Positions 35,433-46,792 of a DNA stretch of 64,000 nt are shown here, piece after piece (the stretch's first letter is position 1; each line of letters starts with the position of its first letter). The position numbers and the translations under genes were made by a program. The stretch covers positions 33,871 through 97,870 of the forward strand of contig CALNVZ010000530.1 in the NCBI GenBank assembly GCA_940671915.1, given 5' to 3'. A model generated the notes under the pieces. It saw nothing but the letters and a program-made list of their open reading frames with translations, was not told where the DNA came from and ran no database searches. The stretch comes from Paracentrotus lividus. Its lineage: Eukaryota > Echinodermata > Echinoidea > Camarodonta > Echinidae.

Positions 35433-36368
35433 TACAAAACCCAAAGTCATTTTTTTTTTTTTGCCACTCTTGGATCGTGTAGACTATTATATTTTTTGCA
35501 CGTATACACAGCGTATTATACAGCCAAAATGCCAATGTTATCAGTGGTAATATGGTGCCTTATTGATCAATTAAAGTAGGCCATGCAATTCATGGTCATT
35601 CCATCCAAACCAACAGATCTGTCTTAGCACTATACTGCATTTGACCACTACCATTCTTGCCTCCTTACCTTTGTTAGGTAAATTAACACAGAAAAGCCAA
35701 ACAAGTTATGACGTTCAGCGATTATCAAGCGAAGAAGAGTGGGCAAATTGTTCAAGTGATAAGAATATTAATAACTAAGGTTATTTTCTCGGTATTAATG
35801 GGCACACAGGAGCAATGCAAGATCTTTCATACTTTCCGGTCAATCTCCGATCTTTTCTTATACGGCCTATCCAGCCAATCCATAACAAGCCCAACTAACC
35901 AACGAAACAACCCAGAGAACCGATGCCAAAATACTCCCCGTTTTCTGCAATTATTATAGCATTCAAGACAATATTAACCAAAAGACAATCACATAAGTGT
36001 GGCCTTCTTTCATTATTCGGCCCAAGAACTATGGGGTTATTATCAATAAAAACCCCAAATTGTGCAAGGCGCCCAACACCTGTCAAGTGTATACATACAC
36101 TAATTACGGAGGCCACGAAAAACCCCCACCATTTTATAATTATGAATGGAGGAAACGTAGGCCTAGGTGACAGCCAAGGATGGTGGGCGGGGGCGTACTC
36201 CCTGCTCCTTGCTTAACAAACAAATAAATTAAAGAAATTATTTAAAACATTGTAAGGGGAGCTACAAATCAATATTTTCATCTGGTTCTATACTGGGTGC
36301 TTATTTCAATATTAACAATTTCATTTTATCATGGATATATTTTATCAACATCTCGTCCTGAAAATGGA
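35433..36368. other. Sequence between direct repeats, no recognised gene
   Basis: Poly-T at 35449-35461, a few minisatellite remnants near 35866-35910, then apparently single-copy sequence. No gag/pol-like frame was found, so if the flanking repeats are LTRs the interior is non-autonomous. Confidence 0.45.
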
Positions 36369-36610
36369 TCAATTCTCTCTTCCTACTGCTCCTGTCTGTG
36401 AGAAATTCAATTCCAGGCCTTTCAACAATATCACAGGCATATCCAACGCTTTCAACCGGACCAACAGTTTGTTTGACAAGTGACGCACCGGGCACGTCTC
36501 ACAATTGATAATGCTCTGCAACTTTGCTCTCAATAGAGTAGGTAGCTCCTCATCCAGCCTACAGACTGAGCTACCCGCCAAGATCAAGGTGCATTTTCCA
36601 AGTCCCTGCA
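36369..36610 (-). CDS. Candidate internal/terminal coding exon, unknown product
   Basis: On the minus strand a good acceptor (pyrimidine-rich CTCGTCCTTTTTGTTGCAG) precedes an open frame of about 80 codons ending in TGA. It starts GLGKCTLILAGSSVCRLDEE and includes LRAKLQSIINCETCPVRHLS. Base composition is higher in GC than the flanks. I do not recognise a family. A second open frame overlaps its 3' part and runs to 36301. The candidate exon at 37433-37523 cannot join it directly without a phase clash, so another exon would be needed. Could be a host gene fragment or a chance frame. Confidence 0.3.
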
Positions 36611-37019
36611 ACAAAAAGGACGAGAACTACAAGAAGTAACATGTTCCAGAATTATGTCACTCATATTAATATACCACCACATTGCCATGAGTTATCGTAA
36701 ATAGCCTTTTATGATTTCAATCTGTCCATTCATTTCGAAGTTATTATGCAATTCAACATTTCACACCGGCATACTTGTACCGGTACCTGCATGTAGAGTC
36801 TATGTGAATTTTCTCAGATGCATCATCATATTGAGCTTCCCAATAACCAAGCATGTGTCATAGATTGCCTTATGCAATTTACGTGCAGTTAAAATCAATT
36901 GGCGCAGCCTCTCTTGCAATTCAAGCCCATCCGAATAAATTTTAACAAGGAACCACAATTCTCTATTCAGTTAACGTGTTCGTTAAAATATTCATGCCCA
37001 TCCACATGCCTAGCTATAG

Positions 37020-37330
37020 TCTAATTTCCAACAATCCTGCAATCTCACAGTTAATAAGTAGGCCTAGATCGTTTCCTCCAGCGTAGCCTATCGACTAGAC
37101 TAAATGACGAGGCCTACACTCTAGATCTAGTCATAAGTAGACTTCTTAGGGTAGATTTAAATTAGGCCGTTTAATAGAGAGATCCTGCCATGGCCTAGAC
37201 CACCAAATGAGAGGTCTACATCTAAACATGGCTATAGCCTATCTACAACAACCACGGGCCTCTCATTTAATCTAGGCCTAATCTTAGGTCTATAGAATCT
37301 ATATCTAAACCTGGACCTAGATTTTTAGAC
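37020..37330. repeat. TAGGCCTA/CTAGATCTAG-rich sequence
   Basis: Many interleaved TAGGCC, CTAGAT and TCTAGA words without a fixed period. A similar texture appears at 54690-54970. This word usage is something I associate with sea urchin genomes, from memory. Confidence 0.4.
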
Positions 37331-37432
37331 TCTAGATGTATATCCTATCAATCAATGTTCCGGAATCGTGCAACTTCACCTGTCATAATTATGCAGGCAT
37401 GATCTCCTCCCTAGTTTCCATCCCCTACTCAC

Positions 37433-37523
37433 GGATCTTGCCACTCTGCCAGCTATCCCACGTCATCGGCAGCAATAACCTCCACTTTTCCCAGTCTACC
37501 ACAGCCGCGACCCACTCCTCCAT
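37433..37523 (-). CDS. Candidate first coding exon, unknown product
   Basis: On the minus strand an ATG opens a tryptophan-rich frame beginning MEEWVAAVVDWEKWRLLLPM and ending at a consensus donor ATCC|GTGAGT, 30 codons plus one base (phase 1). It lies upstream of the candidate exon at 36369-36610 on the same strand, but the phases do not match for direct joining. The region downstream of the A2 repeat promoter lies on the opposite side, so no promoter is assigned. Function unknown. Confidence 0.3.
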
Positions 37524-37710
37524 TTAATGCAAATCAAAGATTATTTGCACCAAAGTTTACGACCTATCAGTCTAACATTTCGCCGGGTAAAACCACTTGA
37601 CGATAGAGACAGCAAAACTAGCCCATGAAATGTAGGCCTATCGTCTGTCGGGTCGCACTGTGAGGTAAAAGACGGTATCCAGATAGGAAGATGGAATTTA
37701 GACAGATAAA

Positions 37711-38072
37711 CAAATTAGCGTCCGATATCCCCCAAGGCTGAATTGAGAATGAGCTCCAGTTTCCCAATCAAGCGCGTATTGCGCGCGTCTCACAATCATT
37801 CAACGCCTTTCATTGGCTCTTATCCGCGTAGGGGAGGTACCCGCGGAGCCATTACTAAGCAATCACTAAGGACGCAACCTCGCGTCACTTACTATGCCAT
37901 TATTAGCCAATCATTGACTTGTAGCTGGGGGCGTGTTCTCATGAATTTCCCGCCTATACAAGTTCGTACGCTTTAATTTTGGCGGGCAGTATATTGCTAT
38001 CCATATGCCCATTCTCTTGAGAACTGCACTCTCTCGCAAATGGATTTATTCGATAATTCGAATAATCTTATT
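37711..38072 (+). repeat. Direct repeat A, copy 2 (LTR-like, without B)
   Basis: Matches 34487-34848 with only a few differences. It stops exactly where B begins in the middle copy (AATAATCTTATT), after which the sequence is unrelated. The A/B junction therefore behaves as a real boundary, such as an insertion or recombination point. Confidence 0.85.
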
Positions 38073-38620
38073 ATTGCATAATACATAAAATAGGCCTATT
38101 CATTTTTCTGTACAATTTGCCATAGGTTACACACGTGACCCACTAAAATGTCACACATGTGACCCGACATCACGATATAAAATAATAGGTAAAAAAAGAA
38201 ATTTCAGAGATGACCACTATCCAGTGGTATTTTTTGGTTAAGAGGTCCATAATGCATATCTCACAGCAATAAGAACATTTCATCATTTTAAAACTCACAG
38301 GAATTTTAAAATGAAATTGAACTTTCAAAATCATGCCGTTCTGTGAAGTCACACACGTGACCCACTTCTTTTGACCTCTGACCTTGAACATGCATATTGT
38401 AAATATAAAAATATATTTACAAATGATAGCCAACAAAATATATTAGCATGATAAATACATTAAATCAGTATATCTTTTAAATTGTTAGAGTTATAGCCAA
38501 TTAAAGTCAAGATTTTGCATAATTTCGGTCACACACGTGACCAAGAATGGTCCTATAGGGACATTTGATTTCCCTATTGAAGTCAAACAGGGATTTTATC
38601 CATCTGTTAGGACATCGATC
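38073..38620. repeat. Region with CACACACGTGACC words
   Basis: TTACACACGTGACCC (38125), TCACACATGTGACCC (38150), TCACACACGTGACCC (38347) and GGTCACACACGTGACC (38527) are spaced over about 400 bp in AT-rich sequence. The same word occurs in the 29303-30470 duplication. It ends in a degenerate repeat (ATTTGATTTCCCTATTGAA) that continues beyond the inserted 38627-42850 element. Confidence 0.65.
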
Positions 38621-38850
38621 CTTCTACAGTGCGCATCAATAAAAACGGGACAGTTTTGAAAAGTCTATCAAAATTTTGTTTCAAATTATGTCTATATTTT
38701 GATATTGAAAGATGCTCTGAAGTCTTATCTTTCAAATACCAATTTTTAAAATAAATTTCGGTCATGCTTGAGCGAATACGGAACGTTTTTGTCGGGGGCT
38801 CAACAAAAGGCTTGCGCACATGTGACAAAAAATGAGAAATGTGATCTTAA

Positions 38851-39312
38851 AGCTGGTGTATAGTTTCGGGAGAAATACAAATTAATTTTGATTCACATTA
38901 AAATAAATTATGAAAGATTGAATCCAAGAACTATAATAAAGCAAATTATAGTACTTGAAATTTCGTTTTAGTGTCTTTATTATAAGGATAAAAAAGGATA
39001 AGTCGGGGAACCGTCTCAGGTTTGCGCTCACGTGGAAAACCAATGGGGATTCTCTTGTGTGGGTGTTTCACACAGATCGTTCGCACTAATTCACGCCGTA
39101 ACCTCGGGCGTGCGAATCTGTCAGCAGAGGTATAAACGGCAGTTAAATTACCCTTTATTTAAACAATTTCAATGAAAGTCATCGGAAATAATGAAAGGAA
39201 TGTCACAGGATCTCTCACATATATCTTTTAGTGCAATGTGGACAACATGTAACTACATTTGATCGGTTTTGTGCTAATTCCTTTTTACGGTTACCAAAAT
39301 TATACACCAGGT
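38851..39312. mobile_element. TTAA-type (piggyBac-like) MITE, copy 2
   Basis: AGCTGGTGTATAGTTT at the left and, reversed, ACCTGGTGTATAATTT at the right, with TTAA on both sides (38847-38850 and 39313-39316). The interior contains TTTTAGTGTCTTTAT and GCTCACGTGGAAAACCAATG. TTAA duplications are known for piggyBac and Kolobok; no transposase is present. Confidence 0.8.
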
Positions 39313-40471
39313 TTAATTGTTGTTTTTTACATATATTTTTAATATGTTTTCGTTTGGCATTGAATATTCCTTCGCAATTAAAAAAAAAACTAATCAATAA
39401 TTTTTTGGTGTTAATAGTACAGTCAAACCGGCTAGACCGACCTCAAACCGACTAAAATTGAATGAAAATTTCTAGAACGGGAACCGATGCAAGTCCGGCA
39501 CTAAAACCGACAACCCCGATTCTCCCTGGAACCCTCCCAGATTCGTCCTGGACCCTTCCCCGATTGCACACTGAATTATCTTTGTTTCGTTTTGTTTTGA
39601 TTTGTATTCATCCAATGAATTGAAATTGGATAGATGTTGGTGGGTTCTTAATCAATATTATATTATTTTCATGTTATTATGCACTTATTCAGGATTTCAC
39701 AACAGGGCCGGAAGTGATTTTGACGCTCTAAGTAATTTCCAAAGGATTCACATGACGAACGCAGTCCGTTTGAGGACAGTATACCCCTTCTTGCAACTCT
39801 ATTAGTTCTCTTTTCCAAGTGTGACCAGGGACGTGAGAGGAGACCCTGGTGTGACAAACACCTCAACCAGATATCTATCTAAAAAACATCTGTTCCTTGA
39901 CCTCGGTCCAAACAGTGGTCACCCAAGGTCACAGCTGGGGGCCAACATTGTTTACATTAAACGATCAAGATGTCTGTATCGATACATTTTTAGTAGTTTT
40001 TTATTCTTGTACTTTCCTTATTCCGAGGTCGATTTACTTCGTTTGAAATTGTAAACGAATTAACATTTGATTTCTAAATGTAATATGCCTGTGAAAACTT
40101 GAAATATATCAAATACAATCATTTTATTTTGAAGGGGCTACTCATAGGCAGAGCTACTATTACGTAACATCCCAGCTGTTGTTTATCTTTTACCCCTGGC
40201 TCAACGCTCAAGCTGGCCCGTGGAGTTGTAAAGTTTGATAACAGGGATTATCTGGCCATGCAGGGTCGATGGTGCTTAAAAAATAGTTTCAAACGAGGTT
40301 TTTTTATAAGGGGGTATGGTACCTGAATACGGAGGGTGAGATCAGGTCTGCTTGCAAACGAGGGATTGACGTACCCCCTCCTTAACAATAAAACTTATAA
40401 GCCTACAGCTAAAATGTACAATTAGCATGTATATAAAGCTCCTTTCAAAGTAAATTATCTGGGTTTTTATT

Positions 40472-40493
40472 ATATATATATATATATATATAT
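40472..40493. repeat. (TA)n microsatellite
   Basis: A short alternating TA run inside the 39417-42067 element. Confidence 0.85.
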
Positions 40494-40689
40494 TTTTACT
40501 TTTTACTTTTCACGAGTATCATGTGAACAGGGGCTGAAATTCTCAGAAACAGGATGTAATTACCCTTTGGAAAAAATGATGCAAGCGCTTAGCGCAAGCG
40601 AATTATTTACTATGACCAGAAGGCATGGAAGTTCAAGCACTTCTGGGTTTCAATCTTTTCATGAATATGAAATAATTTTTTGCAGTTAA

Positions 40690-41200
40690 GTTTCCGATCA
40701 ATTTGGCACCTCCAGTGAAAGATTAATTTCACGCCCCTCAATTTTCTGATAAATGATTTAGCGCCCCGTAGTTTCAAGTAAATTTGGTGCCCCTTAATTT
40801 CAAAAGTACTTTGGCGCCCTGTGAGTTCAAGATCAATTGAACGGCCCCTAATTTTTAAGATCAAGTTGGATCCCCTTAAGTTTAAGATCAATTTGATGCC
40901 CCCTTAAGCTGAGGCGATTTGGCGCCCCTCTTTGATTTTAAAATCCATTTGGCGCCCCTAAGTTTAAGATCAAGGCACCCTCTCATGTCACGTCAAATTT
41001 GGCACCTCCATAAGTTTGAGATACATTTGGCAACCATGAGTTTGTTATCGATTTGAAGCCCCCTAAGTTTAAGATGGAATTGGCTCCCCTCAACTATAGA
41101 TCATTTTGGGAACCCCTAAGTTTGGGATCGATTTGCCACTTCATAATTTTAAGATCCATATGGCGTCCTAAGTTAGAGATCAATTTAGAACCACTTCCTC
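40690..41200. repeat. Minisatellite, ~29-bp unit, GGCGCCCC core
   Basis: Degenerate units of the form AAGATCAATTTGGCGCCCC followed by TTAAGTTT recur about 17 times with indels, and the GGCGCC core decays to GGCACC or GATGCC in some units. No coding meaning. Confidence 0.8.
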
Positions 41201-41217
41201 TATTTTTTGTAATTTAT

Positions 41218-41440
41218 CCCCCCCCCCCCCCCCCCCTCTTTTTCCCCCTTTGTCGTGATCTCTCTCTTTAGGCCTATATATCTATATATATTCCTTTTCT
41301 TCCCTTCCCCTCCTTTCTATTTTATTTTTCTATTTTTTTTCTACATTTCCCTCTTCCCCCTTTTCTTCCCATTTTCATGCCCCTTTCACGCCCTTCCGTG
41401 AGGCTCCGTGCCCCCGCCATCTTCCCCAAAGTACGCAGAT
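41218..41440. repeat. Poly-C and pyrimidine-rich tract
   Basis: A run of about 19 C at 41219-41237 is followed by about 200 bp of CT-rich sequence (TTCCTTTTCTTCCCTTCCCC). Confidence 0.85.
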
Positions 41441-42367
41441 GGTTATTAGCCATATGATTTGTATTGCAACATCCAACAGACAACCATGGCGCAACTGGAA
41501 GCATTTTTAAATGTTAAAATAATTATCTTATGCGCCCCGAATCTATTTAGCATTTTTGGTTTGACATCGTTTTCTTGTCGGTCTCAATACAGCCCCTCTG
41601 CGGTTTGGTATCGGAGATGGAGCGGCTTCGTTCGGTATTGAGTCGGGTAGAAAGTCTCTATTCATTACCCCATCGATGTTGAATCGGGATTAGTTCGGCC
41701 GATAGCAATTTGACTGACCTTGGAATTGAAACCGACCACATTCCGATTTTTAATTCCGAACCGAGATCGAACCCAGATTGAATTCTCCCCGCTCTTCTCG
41801 AACTGACCCCGACTCGTCTCCGACAGCTCCCTGACGAATGGTCGGGGAGAGATCTTTCGAACAAGCTAGAAAGATTCCACCCCGACGCTTTCTTCAAACC
41901 GATACCAGACTGATTTAAAACCGATAATTTCGACCTCACACCGACGTTAAACCGACAACAGACTGAACCCTGCCATAATCATCCTGATGGCTGCCGAATC
42001 CATCCCGATTGGCACAAAAGTGTTTTGGCGTGATCGGTTTGAGGTCGGTCTGCCAGTGTGACTCTACCATAACCCAAGTAAGGGGCCGGGATTCGCATTT
42101 GGATACCATTGTCGTCCGTCCGTCGGTCGTCCGTCCGTCCATTACCCGGCGTCCGCTCGTCACACGGTGGGCGAGAAACAATCTTGCTATTGCCTTGTTA
42201 TCTTATTATTTTTTTTTTCATCCAATATTATGCTTGTAAATAAAAAAGGTAACAAACATGAATTCACTTGTTTTTATTATGTTTATTACAGCAAAGAATA
42301 TCGGTTTTTCACAAATGATTGTAGCTTATTCTTGATATGAAAAAAAAAAGTGATTTATGGGATGTTT

Positions 42368-42520
42368 TGGTTGGTTGGTTGGTTAATTTATTGATTGATT
42401 CATCGATTGATTGATAGATTGCTCTGTTTGTTTATTTCATCGATTGTTTGAATGATTGATTGTTTGATTGATCGATTACTTTTTTATTGATTAAATGATG
42501 ATTGATTAAATCATTGAAAG
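42368..42520. repeat. Degenerate (TTGA)n / (TTGG)n simple repeat
   Basis: TTGGTTGGTTGG followed by GATTGATTCATCGATTGATT and variants. It lies inside the 38627-42850 element. Confidence 0.85.
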
Positions 42521-42852
42521 AATCATAGGAAATCAACTCAAAAGACTAACATAATCGTTGATCTGTGCAACAATCAATCCGAATGTGAGTAGGCCTACCA
42601 GATTCAGAATAATGACAAAACTTCAATACCCTTTGAATTGTGCGCAAGCCTTTTTTTTTTTTTTTTTTTTTTGAGCCCCAGATATAAACGTTCCGTGTTC
42701 GCTCAAGCATGAACGAAACCTATTTTTTAAAATGGCATTTGAAAGATAAGACTTCAGATCATCTTTTAAAATCAAACTATACACATCATAATCTGAAACA
42801 AAATTTTGGTAGACCTTTCAAAACTCTCCAGTTTTTATTGATACGCACTGTA

Positions 42853-44328
42853 TAATTATGGACTTTTGTGTGGATATTTGACTTAGCAGTAGACATTTTA
42901 TTTACCTGTATGGATATTGGTCTTGCTCGGCTGACATTTGATTTCCCTATTGAAAATAATGTCTATTGTGTGGATGTTTGACCTACCTATGGACATCTCA
43001 TTCTCCTATTTCGACATTGATCATGCAATGTGGACTTTTTATTTCCCTATTAGTGCGGTACGTCATGTCATGAAAACATCTCCCGTGCAATATTAACGCC
43101 AAAATTTATTTTGGGGCATTTTTAGGTCCATTAGGGTCCAAGGTATCAGAAATTAAAGGGGTCAAATTTTCAGACCCCTCCTTAACTTCCTGGGGGCCCT
43201 TTAGGGGGCGCCATATTGACACAATAAGAAAATTTGGTGCATTCCTCCTCAAATCAATTTTAAAATATAATTTTTCATCTAAAGTTGCCAGATACGTCGT
43301 AGTAGTTTTATTTTCAGTCGCATTCCATTTTAATGATTTGAATTGTTCTTACCATATGAAGCCCAATTTGTGAAGAATTACACCAAAAATACATTTTAAA
43401 AATGAAAATGTAAAGAAATTCGTCTATTTTTATTAATTCTGGCTAAAATTTCGAAATGATACGGTATTATTTGGTACAATACAGTGGAAGAGTTGAAGTG
43501 CACATATAATACATCATCAACCAGCATTTTTTTAAAGCTTGTTTAATGTAAAAAAAATATACCCTAATTATCCCTAAAAATCTTATGCGAACACCAGATG
43601 GCGCCAAACACATTAAAAAAAATAATTGAAAAATTCTCTAAAATATCATGTTCTGGGCACTCTAATGGCATGAATGGATCAGAGACAAGATAAATGTTAT
43701 ATATAATACTTTTCATATGGTTTATTAGACAATATCGTGCATTCTCGTTCGTTACTTTGACATTGACCCCCTCCATTCATTAGAGCTAGCATTGCTCTTC
43801 ATTTGTTCCAGAGTATCAGATTATGATAAAATTTTGCATGCAACTCAGATATCAATCTAAAAGGAGATCTCGCCATAATATTCTAATAGAGCAGGATATT
43901 GCTTGTTAAATTGTTTTGTTTGTTAATAGAGTATTTAGTTTTTGCATGATATTGCAATCAAAGAATAAAAATTTGAACATTATAGGCCTAAATGTTATGA
44001 CAAGAAATAATGATCTAAAATGCCTATATTGGGTATTATCAAATCTTGGAGGAAATAGAACATTATCCATGTCTATTTCTATTCCTATTCTTGTGTCTTT
44101 CACTGACTTATCAATTTTATCTACCTTTTGTTTATAATTATTCTGCATTATTATATTGCTTAATTTTTTTAAGGACATATTTCATAACTTAAGCCAGTGC
44201 CATTATAAATTATTAGAGGGCGCCATGGGGAACGACGACATCACGCAAATTCGAGGTGCCGAATAATTAGTTAAAATCCTACGAAATCCACGAAATGGAC
44301 TGCAAATAATAACAGATTTTAACATGAA
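42853..44328. other. Degenerate repeat (first 200 bp), then unassigned sequence
   Basis: To about 43045, diverged units like TGGACATTTGATTTCCCTATT recur every 60-70 bp. From there to 44328 the sequence is AT-rich with three GGCGCCA words (43206, 43603, 44219) and no open frame of note. Its 3' part may be the 5' untranslated region of the LINE that follows. Confidence 0.45.
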
Positions 44329-45190
44329 ATGAGTGGAAAAAAGGAAAAGAACAAAAGAGAGTCATATTTGTTGCGATCTAATGAGTTTACGAGAGATTTG
44401 AACATGTCTAATAATCAAGTCACCACGGAAGAGGACCATGCATCCGAAGCTGGTAAGACATCAGACATAGTAACACGTGGAGATTTTCTAAAACTGTCTA
44501 ACCAGATTCTACAACGTTCAGATACATTGGGCTTTCAGATGACTGCTATCGAGAAAGATATTTCAGGAATGCATTCAACACTTGCTGACCTACAGACTGC
44601 AGCGGCGGATTCGGCTTCAAGAATAAGCACAATTGAAAATCAGGAAATTCCAAAGCTTAGAAAGGGGCAAAATGATATGGGAGCACAATTGAGGATTCAA
44701 TCCTTGCATTTGAGCTCCATGAATGCAAACTCAACCTTCTGTTCTACGGAGTCGAAAAGGAGAGAGATGAAAATATTGAAAGGAAAGTAAGAAATAGCAT
44801 ACAATAGTTGGGCTTTACCCAGGTGGAAACGAGTAAAATGAAGTTTGTAAACGCCCACAGGATTCCACGTCGCCAGATCCAAGGGGAACAACGCAGAGGT
44901 CCGGATCCAACCATCGTTCGATTTGTGAGTATGTTTGACCGTGATGCTATATCAACAAATTCAGCTCAAGAAAAATCACTATGCTCAACCAAATTCTGAT
45001 AGTCCACGGCTTCGAGTGGTCACGGATCTTCCATCACAATTGAAAAAGCGACGGTTCGCTAGAAAATCATGCCTATCAATTGAGAAAAAATGAAAATAAA
45101 TCAACAAGGATCCGTCGGAATGGAATCAAACTAACCCTGGATAGTAGAGAAAAGGGATCAATGTCGCCTTGGACAGCACTTGTAAACGCT
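44329..45190 (+). pseudogene. L1/Tx1-like LINE ORF1 pseudogene
   Basis: An ATG at 44329 opens a basic N-terminus (MSGKKEKNKRES) and a heptad-like coiled-coil stretch (TLADLQTAAADSASRIST, then IENQEIPKLRKGQ). After a frameshift near 44740 the next frame reads NLLFYGVEKERDENIERKVR, the usual start of the RRM domain of L1-type ORF1 proteins. FVNAHRIPRRQ and DPTIVRFVSMFDRDAI follow, and then C-terminal-domain remnants (AYQLRKNENKSTRIRRNGIK). Stops near 44805 and later frameshifts disable it. The protein would bind its own RNA as a trimer in an intact element. ORF2 lies 2.6 kb downstream. Confidence 0.75.
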
Positions 45191-45615
45191 TGAAAAGAAG
45201 TAGAAGTTGAGAAAGCTTCAGTACAACCACCTAATTATCATGTTAATTGATGTGCTGCAAAAAAAAAAAAAAAAACAACTACAACAACAACAACAAAATA
45301 TTGTTGGAATTTGAAAAATACACAACCACAAAATTGATGAAATTTGAACACCTTTAAAAGAAAATATTGTATATCGTGAATATGTAATTTCATTGGAAAA
45401 GATTTTTTTCGTGATCAACGTCGCCTGCTTTAGACAGCACTTGTAAACGCTTGAAGAGAAGTCGAAGGTGAGAAAGCCTCAGTACAACCACCTAATTATC
45501 ATGTTCATTGTTTCATAAAATACACAACAGAAATATTGTTGAAATTTGAATACCTTTGAAAGAAAATATTGTTTCGTGAATACGTAATTTCATTGAAAAA
45601 GATTTGATAATACAA
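45155..45615. repeat. ~260-bp tandem duplication after ORF1
   Basis: GACAGCACTTGTAAACGCTT occurs at about 45172 and 45434, followed both times by AAGTCGAAG-like sequence, CAGTACAACCACCTAATTAT, AAATATTGTTG and CGTGAATA(T/C)GTAATTTCATTG. Two diverged copies with a poly-A/CAA run in the first. Confidence 0.8.
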
Positions 45616-46792
45616 ACCATTAAAAGATTTATCACAGAAGGAAAACAATTGAAAAAAGTTTTCAGTTTAAGTTTGAAATATCAGATAGTTTGCACTAACT
45701 GACAAATACCAAAATGTTAGAGACAAATATGCATAATTATCTTCTATATGAAAAAGCCTTGTACATTGGTTATATGCTAATGCTGGAATAACCATCCATG
45801 TATGCATATATGTAAAAAGAAGAAAAGAGACATTTATTTCAGTTCAATGATCTTTTATCAAATTATATACTCAAATAGCACTGGTCAAAGATGATATGCT
45901 TTAAATGCAAAAAGCATAATGGCGGTATATTTCTTCAGGTCTCATAAAACATGACATAGTGTAACAATGTATGATATTCAAACATTAAAACAAGTGATAT
46001 GTAGAATGAAGTTGGTATATGCATTGTAAAACTAGAAAAATCAAGTAGAATAAATCAAGACTTCATACCTAGTCGGAAGGAAGACTTCATCATGTTCATT
46101 TTCAAATAAGAAAATTTGAAAATAATAAGCTCTTATTTTCAGAGCGCGGGCATTTGGTAAAAAAAAAAAAAACAATAAAAAAAGAGGTTGGGACATGACA
46201 AATGTCCGAGTTAAAAGTACAGGACATATTTGAACTATTTCTTGAACGTACAGATTACATTCAGAATGAAATGGAAATAAATTACATATGTTAATAACTG
46301 ATTCCATTCAATCACTTTACACAATCAGAGCAGTCATGAAAAAGCATTGTTTAAAGTGCTTGAACTATTTGTCAAAAATTATGATATATGTCGAGCAGTT
46401 CATATAAAACAAATTAAGTGGAACAATGAACAATTCTTTTTTGTTTACTTGATAAACACAGTGACTGTAATAACAAGTAAACTTTTTCTGAATAATACAA
46501 AAAGGAAAATCGTTTATCCTATATGAATGTCAAATGAGAAAGAGATCCTCTAAATTGTATGTAAGTGAATTCATCAGAGATTAGAATGTTTATCATGCAA
46601 TTGACATAACCTGTAAGATGTATTTTGACCTTGGTTATGTTTCTTTGGAAAATTAATATGAGAAGAACTGTAACTTGATCGATGAAATGACATTACTATT
46701 AGTCATTTCTCCAGCCTGATTTTCTCAGAAATGTTTTATAAGTTGATTGGAGAATGATCAGACATATTGTAAAAACTTTAATTTGTGTTTAA
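45616..46792. other. Inter-ORF region of the LINE, unassigned
   Basis: AT-rich, no open frame over 90 codons, poly-A near 46160. It could be an old insertion that separated ORF1 from ORF2. Confidence 0.4.

Larger units (their letters stand above)
39417..42067. mobile_element. 2.65-kb TIR element with ACCGAC-iterated termini
   Basis: Left end GTACAGTCAAACCGG, right end reversed GTAGAGTCACACTGG, both running into AGACCGACCTCAAACCGA. For about 130 bp on the left and 480 bp on the right, CCGA/TCGG words recur every 15-30 bp (ACCGAC, CCCGAT, GTCGGT). No clear target duplication and no transposase. The interior includes the minisatellite at 40690-41200 and a pyrimidine-rich tract. Terminal style resembles the 15709-19374 and 53769-60723 elements. 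Confidence 0.7.
38627..42850. mobile_element. Tc1/mariner-type element, enlarged by nested insertions
   Basis: Left end CAGTGCGCATCAATAAAAAC, right end GTTTTTATTGATACGCACTG, with TA outside both (38625-38626 and 42851-42852). The terminal inverted repeats are about 210 bp and stop at TTGCGCACA on each side. The host degenerate repeat (ATTTGATTTCCCTATTGAA) continues on both flanks. Inside are the TTAA MITE at 38851-39312 and the 2.65-kb element at 39417-42067; subtracting these leaves about 1.1 kb and no transposase. Two independent opposed copies are a less likely reading. Confidence 0.65.

Noticed and set aside
43064..44230. Possible foldback element marked by three GGCGCCA words
   Set aside because: The words are isolated. 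I could not align longer arms around them.
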